From Crocinitomicaceae bacterium (GTDB taxonomy: Bacteria; Bacteroidota; Bacteroidia; Flavobacteriales_D; Crocinitomicaceae), in assembly GCA_013215515.1 (NCBI GenBank), contig JABSPC010000057.1, positions 1 to 9,910 of the forward strand: a stretch of 9,910 bases of DNA, in the 5' to 3' direction. Shown in pieces: positions 5,444 through 9,910 of the stretch (within the stretch, counting starts at the first letter, position 1; each line of letters begins with the position of its first letter). The translations under genes and the position numbers were made by a program. The notes under the pieces are model-generated. The model searched no databases and was not told the DNA's origin. It saw only the letters and a list, made by a program, of their open reading frames with translations.

Positions 5444-7873
5444 CTACTTTGAAGAAGCTCTAAACTGATATTGAAGTGTAAAATAAGCACCTATCCCATC
5501 AGATGGTAATATACCCGGCCCAGGATAGCCTGTTGCTCTTCGCGTAAAATAAGAGGCATTGGTCAGATTATTTAGGCTTAACTCAAATTGAAACCTTTTT
5601 TTCATCGTGTATCGAGTTGAAAAATCCATAACGAAATAGGAAGGGATTAAGCCAATTACTGCATCGCCTGAAGGAATGATCGAATTGGAAGCATCTGAAA
5701 ATTGTTCCGAATTATACGAGCCTTGAAGCTGGAAACTCCACCCTTTATATCGGTACTTAACACCTGACTTAAAAATAAAGGAACTAACGTATTCAACCTT
5801 TTTATCTACAAAGTTTGCTTCTTTAGAGCGAATGTAATTAGCGTTGATATATGCGCCATTAACAAATAGTGAAAGAGAATGGTTCGAAGAATCATTCTTC
5901 ATTTTAACAAAATCTATTTCTGTAAATAGCTCCACACCGTAGTTCTGTGCATCTCCAATATTAGTTCTTTCCTTCTGCGCTGTTCCTGCCTTAGGTGCCA
6001 GTCCGATTTTATCACCGTAAAAAATATAAAACCCTGCTAAATCATAAATTAAATAATCCTTATGTAGCCCCCTAAACCCTATTTCAGTAGTAGATCCATA
6101 TTCGTCTTTGATTAAACTGTCAACAATAATGTTGGGGTTCGTAATTCTGATATCGGTAAAATTAATTGCTCGGTAATTTTGTGTGAAATTAGCATAGACT
6201 TTAGCGCGTTTGCCAACTTTGAATGCTCCACCACCTCCAAATAAAGGAACCACTCGCTTAACGCTTCTAGAATCATTATTGATGTAAATCGCTATCGTAT
6301 CATTGTTTATAGGATGGATAACGTACTGTTTATAATAACCTTCCGAACTGCTGGATATATTCTCTAAACGCATTCCGAAGTTAAACGTCCATTTCTTACC
6401 TAGGAAAAAAATGTTCTCCGCGAAAACAGCTAAATTTTCGGAAGGGAAACTATAAGATGAGTTCTCTAAATCTAAACTGTTTTGAAAAGTAAAATCAGCT
6501 GCACTTCCGTCAGTAGCAAGTCCCTGCTCGGCTATTGAATTCCCCTGATAATAGCGACCGCCAATTAAAAATGCACCTCTTAGGTTCGGTTTGCTGGTAT
6601 CTTTAAAAACGGTATACCTTCTCAGAAACCTTGCTTCCACTCCTACATTTTGAAACTTTCCGGAAATCATATCACGAACTCCATTGTGATCAGCTTGTGT
6701 TATTTTGCCTAAGAAACCTAAATTATTTCTACCTGATTTCATTCCAAACGCGCGCACGTTAAAGTGCGCCTTATTTGAAAATTCATGATCGTAATGCAAT
6801 GCCAATATATTCCAATCAACATTAAACCAATTTCTTTCGCGCAGGCTTACTTTTGGATCAATATTGAATTGTAAATCCGTCAATCCTCCAGCTTGACGTG
6901 CCAAATAGTCCATATGGGTATACTCTAATCGAACTTTAACATTTTCAGTTATATGATAACCTATCTGGGCAAACAATTGCTGTTGACTAAACTCACTATT
7001 ATACCTATACCCATTCCCTCTTTTGTATTGATAATAGGCTTGATAATAAAATCGTTTTACACTTCCAGCCACTCGATTAAAAGAGGCCAAATACCCATAA
7101 GCCCCTGCCGTATTTCGAGTTGTAATTTCAAAAGGTGAATTTACTGGGGCATCTTTAATTACAAAATTCAACAATCCACCGAATTGAGTTCCAAATTGTA
7201 GTGATGCAGAACCTCGGATAATCTCTATGGATTTAAGGGCTTCAATTGGTGGCGTGTAATAGCTTTCAGGATATCCCAAGGCGTCTGCGCTAATATCATA
7301 CCCATTCTGACGCGTGTTAAAGTTAGCTGCTCTATTCGGACTCAATCCTCTTCCTCCAATTCCAATTTGGATTCCAGACCCATCGCTTTCCCAGATGTTC
7401 AGACCAGGAACTTTCGCAAATATCTCTCTTGGATTCGCCGTGGATTTCGAGCCATTTAATTTCCCCAAAAGAATAACTGAATTGGTTCCTGTGTTAATTC
7501 TCACTCCAGTAATTGGAGGTAAATAACCGACATCAAATTCTGCTAGTCTCTTTTTAATAACATGCGCTTCATTAATTACCTGAATAGAAGTAAGAAGTCG
7601 AACCTTAAATTTAGTATCACCCAAATCCTTGTCGGTAACAATTAACTGAGTCGAATCAAATCCATAAGTGTAAAAATTAATTGTATCGCCTGAGTTTGCT
7701 TTAATCTGAAAACTCCCATCGGTCTCACTTATCTTGAACAGTTCTTTTGAAATATTGTTTAATTTGACAGATGGAATTGATTCTCCATTAATGTCGACTA
7801 TTGTTCCACGTATGCTTTGCCCGTATAAATTACAGGTGAAAATTATTGAAAATATTAATGAAATTATCTTCAT
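5444..7873 (-). CDS. FecA-like TonB-dependent outer-membrane receptor
   Basis: Outer-membrane receptor of 809 aa that would import a ferric chelate or similar ligand using TonB energy. Regions: signal peptide 1-19 (hydrophobic core, cleavage after LYGQ), a carboxypeptidase-regulatory-like beta-sandwich domain about 20-95 typical of Bacteroidota receptors, a plug domain about 115-240 (KVPGLNIWESDGSG, then IGGRGLSPNR, SIEIIRGSASLQFGTQFGG, with the IIRG and QFGG hallmarks), and a 22-strand-type barrel from about 245 to the end. The barrel ends YFTLQYQFRASSK, with the final strand's aromatic residue a few positions before the C-terminus. The plug segment ISADALGYPESYYTPP closely resembles ferric-dicitrate receptor FecA relatives. 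The ligand is not proven: context with imelysin supports iron. The ATG overlaps the VKGC stop by 4 bp (ATGA), so the three genes form one operon. Confidence 0.94.
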   Translation of the reverse strand: MKIISLIFSIIFTCNLYGQSIRGTIVDINGESIPSVKLNNISKELFKISETDGSFQIKANSGDTINFYTYGFDSTQLIVTDKDLGDTKFKVRLLTSIQVINEAHVIKKRLAEFDVGYLPPITGVRINTGTNSVILLGKLNGSKSTANPREIFAKVPGLNIWESDGSGIQIGIGGRGLSPNRAANFNTRQNGYDISADALGYPESYYTPPIEALKSIEIIRGSASLQFGTQFGGLLNFVIKDAPVNSPFEITTRNTAGAYGYLASFNRVAGSVKRFYYQAYYQYKRGNGYRYNSEFSQQQLFAQIGYHITENVKVRLEYTHMDYLARQAGGLTDLQFNIDPKVSLRERNWFNVDWNILALHYDHEFSNKAHFNVRAFGMKSGRNNLGFLGKITQADHNGVRDMISGKFQNVGVEARFLRRYTVFKDTSKPNLRGAFLIGGRYYQGNSIAEQGLATDGSAADFTFQNSLDLENSSYSFPSENLAVFAENIFFLGKKWTFNFGMRLENISSSSEGYYKQYVIHPINNDTIAIYINNDSRSVKRVVPLFGGGGAFKVGKRAKVYANFTQNYRAINFTDIRITNPNIIVDSLIKDEYGSTTEIGFRGLHKDYLIYDLAGFYIFYGDKIGLAPKAGTAQKERTNIGDAQNYGVELFTEIDFVKMKNDSSNHSLSLFVNGAYINANYIRSKEANFVDKKVEYVSSFIFKSGVKYRYKGWSFQLQGSYNSEQFSDASNSIIPSGDAVIGLIPSYFVMDFSTRYTMKKRFQFELSLNNLTNASYFTRRATGYPGPGILPSDGIGAYFTLQYQFRASSK

Positions 7874-9252
7874 TCTTTCAAAGGCTCTATCCAGTTTCTA
7901 TGCTCCAAATTGTACGGAAGTAATGTCAAATCACGCTTCTTATCAACGAACAATTGCGATCGTCTTCCATTTAGACTAACATAAATTTCGGCGTGAATTT
8001 CGGGATTTTTTATTTCAAAAATATGACCTCCATAATGCAATGTCCTTCCGTTGTAATATTCTTCTAAAATCTTAGCATATTGTAGAATCATATCTGGTTG
8101 TGTTGCCATTTGATCCTCTTGAGTTCTAGTTAAAAATTTTGAATTGTTTATCTCTGATTCTCTTCCTGTTTCGGAATCGACAAGGTAAAATGTTGCATGT
8201 CCTTCTTTGTGCATTAGCATAACTCTCCACGAAAATCGAAAGCCCTCTTCATTCCAGAATAAATCTCTAGGGTAAAGCATAAAACGTATGGGAACTAATA
8301 ACTGGATTGCAACATAAATGGATACGAAGTAAACAGTCACTTTTCTTTTTCGAATAGAAACTGTTGAATCAAAACGGAATGAGGGACGTTTAAACATCTT
8401 CAATAAATCATTTAGTATTCGTTCGTGGAATTCAATTGAAAAGAAGATCAAAGTACTGAATATCATTACCCAAGGGAACACACCAATTGGAAACAAATAC
8501 CACGTGAGTAGATGAAAGATAACAACGAAAGCATAAGCATACTTCCTGTACTTGTTACTTAATAGAAAAAACACAATTAAAAGATCGTACCCACACCCAA
8601 ACCAACTGAAAACATATGCCATCCATTCCTCTTGAAAAAGACCGCCCACAATTGGAATATTATGATGTGCTTGAAGCCAAGTCCGTAAAGGTTGTGCGTC
8701 GAGCAACCAGTCCGAATTTATTTTAGCTATTCCCGCAAAAATATAAACTACAGCCAATTGAAACTTCAATATTCCCGTATGCCATTGAAGGGTTACAGTT
8801 CGTTTAATCTGAGGCCAAAGTTTTGTGTCAATGGAAAAATATCGATTGGCGGGGACAAGTGTCATCAAGAAACTCATTAAACTCACGAAGTAATAATGAT
8901 TCAGATAATTAGATTTATCTAAGAGTTCGACATAAGTAAAGCAGATAAAAAAGGCAAAAGCACTGTATCTATAAAGAAATCCTGCAATAATGAATACTGA
9001 GGCAATAATCATTAAAATAAAAGGGAGGTACATTAATTCGCCCTCAAGAGGTTTCACCCATTCAAAACCGTAATACCCAAAATGATATTGGGGATCAATA
9101 TACAATTGCTGAACCCAACCTTTATAAAGAAAACGAGAGATTCCAAAAAGCATCAAAGCCCCAAAAATTATTCTGAAAATAACTAATGGAGCAATGCTTG
9201 TATTTTTATTGAGAGAGGTAATCCTCGAAGTTATAGAATCAATCACCGTCAT
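7870..9252 (-). CDS. vitamin K-dependent gamma-glutamyl carboxylase homologue (HTTM family), full length
   Basis: Integral membrane protein of 460 aa in the HTTM/VKGC family. Hydrophobic helices are visible at roughly 20-40, 72-93, 97-110, 118-134, 160-175, 210-232, 238-255, 256-273 and 305-323. Hallmarks of the vertebrate carboxylase are kept: DKSNYLNHYYF (112-122, His119), AGIAKINSDW (173-182), where Lys177 aligns with the human catalytic base Lys218, and FHLLTWYLFPIGVFPWVM (246-263, His247). Unlike short HTTM proteins it also has the soluble C-terminal region: SWRVMLMHKEGHATFY (341-356), a segment near FLTRTQEDQMATQPDMILQY, and IYVSLNGRRSQ through WIEPLKE at the end, all resembling human GGCX. 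Mammalian enzymes oxidise vitamin K hydroquinone and carboxylate Glu; whether this one carboxylates anything is unknown. Start at ATG 9252 overlaps imelysin by 14 bp; its stop overlaps the TonB receptor by 4 bp. Confidence 0.88.
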   Translation of the reverse strand: MTVIDSITSRITSLNKNTSIAPLVIFRIIFGALMLFGISRFLYKGWVQQLYIDPQYHFGYYGFEWVKPLEGELMYLPFILMIIASVFIIAGFLYRYSAFAFFICFTYVELLDKSNYLNHYYFVSLMSFLMTLVPANRYFSIDTKLWPQIKRTVTLQWHTGILKFQLAVVYIFAGIAKINSDWLLDAQPLRTWLQAHHNIPIVGGLFQEEWMAYVFSWFGCGYDLLIVFFLLSNKYRKYAYAFVVIFHLLTWYLFPIGVFPWVMIFSTLIFFSIEFHERILNDLLKMFKRPSFRFDSTVSIRKRKVTVYFVSIYVAIQLLVPIRFMLYPRDLFWNEEGFRFSWRVMLMHKEGHATFYLVDSETGRESEINNSKFLTRTQEDQMATQPDMILQYAKILEEYYNGRTLHYGGHIFEIKNPEIHAEIYVSLNGRRSQLFVDKKRDLTLLPYNLEHRNWIEPLKE

Positions 9253-9910
9253 TATCTTGATAAGTAATCAATACTCCAAATGCTGAGGTCATATCCGTTT
9301 TAAGGTTAACGACTTGTTGATGAATCAAGTTATATAGTGCATCAAGTTCGGCTTCGCTTGATCCCATTTCAAGCTCTAAACTATTTTGAAAAGAATCAAT
9401 TTTTGAAATTATCGAATTGAACTTTGAATTGATATCGTTAGCTAAATCAGTACGTTCCAAGTGAATTAGATACTCATGAAAACCAACTCCTGAACCCGAT
9501 GATGCATTGTAATCCCCATTATATAATCCTTGAAGGCTAACCATACTCTGTCTTAGCAAATCAAGTGAATAACCGCTATACCTCGCTTCAATATACTCTG
9601 GCAATTGAATTCCAAGACTTTGTTTTCCTAAAGGAATTCCAAGTTTAGCATTCTTAGAAAGTTCATAATCTTTATTAAACTCATTAATCAGTAATGAAAA
9701 CGCAGATGTTGTTTCTGTTCCTGTAGAAGCTACAAATGTTCCTTTATAGCTCGTCCAACTAGACCTAACGTTAGATAATTCATTTACCATTTTGTTAATC
9801 AACTCTGAAGCATAGATTGTATAGCTCTCATCGTTTACAAAATCATTCAGTGCAGTTATTTGATAAAGAAGATAATCCAAAGCTGAAAGACCAATTGCAT
9901 CAACATTTGA
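9239..9910 (-). CDS. imelysin-family (M75-like) iron-associated protein, C-terminal part
   Basis: Periplasmic or surface iron-uptake-associated imelysin, of which 223 C-terminal residues are visible; the frame is open to the right edge, reading SNVDAIGLSALDYLLYQ. An in-frame TTG at 9880 is internal and not a real start. Bacteroidota imelysins run to about 350-380 aa, so the signal/lipoprotein peptide and first helical bundle are missing. The GLSALDYLL segment aligns with the first imelysin GxHxxE-type motif but has Ala for His and Asp for Glu. Other family marks are LGIPLG, EARYSGYSLDLLRQ, GVGFHEYLIHLERTDLANDI, and the ending TSAFGVLITYQDNDGD. Imelysins have lost clear protease activity and act in iron uptake. 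It is the first visible gene of an operon with the VKGC homologue and the FecA-like receptor; the promoter and any Fur site lie outside the window. Confidence 0.88.
   Translation of the reverse strand, partial: SNVDAIGLSALDYLLYQITALNDFVNDESYTIYASELINKMVNELSNVRSSWTSYKGTFVASTGTETTSAFSLLINEFNKDYELSKNAKLGIPLGKQSLGIQLPEYIEARYSGYSLDLLRQSMVSLQGLYNGDYNASSGSGVGFHEYLIHLERTDLANDINSKFNSIISKIDSFQNSLELEMGSSEAELDALYNLIHQQVVNLKTDMTSAFGVLITYQDNDGD

Noticed and set aside
6953..7979. Three + strand frames over the TonB receptor and the VKGC end
   Set aside because: All are opposite well-supported coding sequence and have no recognisable domain or start signal.
7870..9252. Calling the HTTM protein a proven gamma-glutamyl carboxylase
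   Set aside because: Residue conservation supports family membership only; bacterial homologues may not carboxylate, so no gene symbol was given.
1..9910. CRISPR arrays, tRNA or rRNA genes, phage genes, origin or attachment site
   Set aside because: No regularly spaced repeats, RNA cloverleaf or phage-type genes were noticed on reading both strands.

Overview
The window comes from an AT-rich member of the Bacteroidota, probably a flavobacterium-like or Crocinitomicaceae-like organism. Four things point there: a SusC/FecA-style TonB receptor with an N-terminal carboxypeptidase-regulatory-like domain, an imelysin of the Bacteroidota type ending in DNDGD, genes with no clear Shine-Dalgarno sequences, and a textbook Bacteroidota -7 promoter element (TATCTTTG). 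Species cannot be named from the sequence.

Layout. (1) At the left edge, on the + strand, lies an IS110-family transposase whose first ~45-50 residues fall outside the window. A hairpin at about 1051-1087, between it and the next gene, looks like a terminator shared by the two converging transcripts. (2) From 5098 down to 1104 on the - strand lies a tight four-gene cluster: a LicC-like nucleotidyltransferase, a CobD/HisC-like PLP enzyme, a CDP-alcohol phosphatidyltransferase and an ATP-grasp ligase. A likely promoter at 5254-5261 drives it through a ~150-nt leader. (3) From the right edge down to 5444, also on the - strand, lies an iron-uptake-type operon: imelysin (cut by the window edge), a full-length homologue of vitamin K-dependent gamma-glutamyl carboxylase (VKGC), and a FecA-like TonB-dependent receptor. 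These three genes overlap each other by 14 and 4 bp, so they are probably translationally coupled.

How the genes may work together. In the four-gene cluster the order of chemistry suggests a lipid head-group pathway. The PLP enzyme would make (or decarboxylate to) a phospho-amino-alcohol, the nucleotidyltransferase would activate it as a CDP derivative, the membrane phosphatidyltransferase would exchange CDP for a lipid or alcohol partner, and the ATP-grasp enzyme would attach an amino acid or other acid to the free amine. Each family assignment rests on visible motifs; the assembled pathway is inference and is the best candidate here for an undescribed system. In the iron operon, imelysin and the TonB receptor are an established iron-associated pair, but the VKGC homologue between them keeps the human enzyme's key lysine and its soluble C-terminal region, and its role in a bacterium is unknown.

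No tRNA, rRNA, CRISPR array, origin or phage gene was seen.
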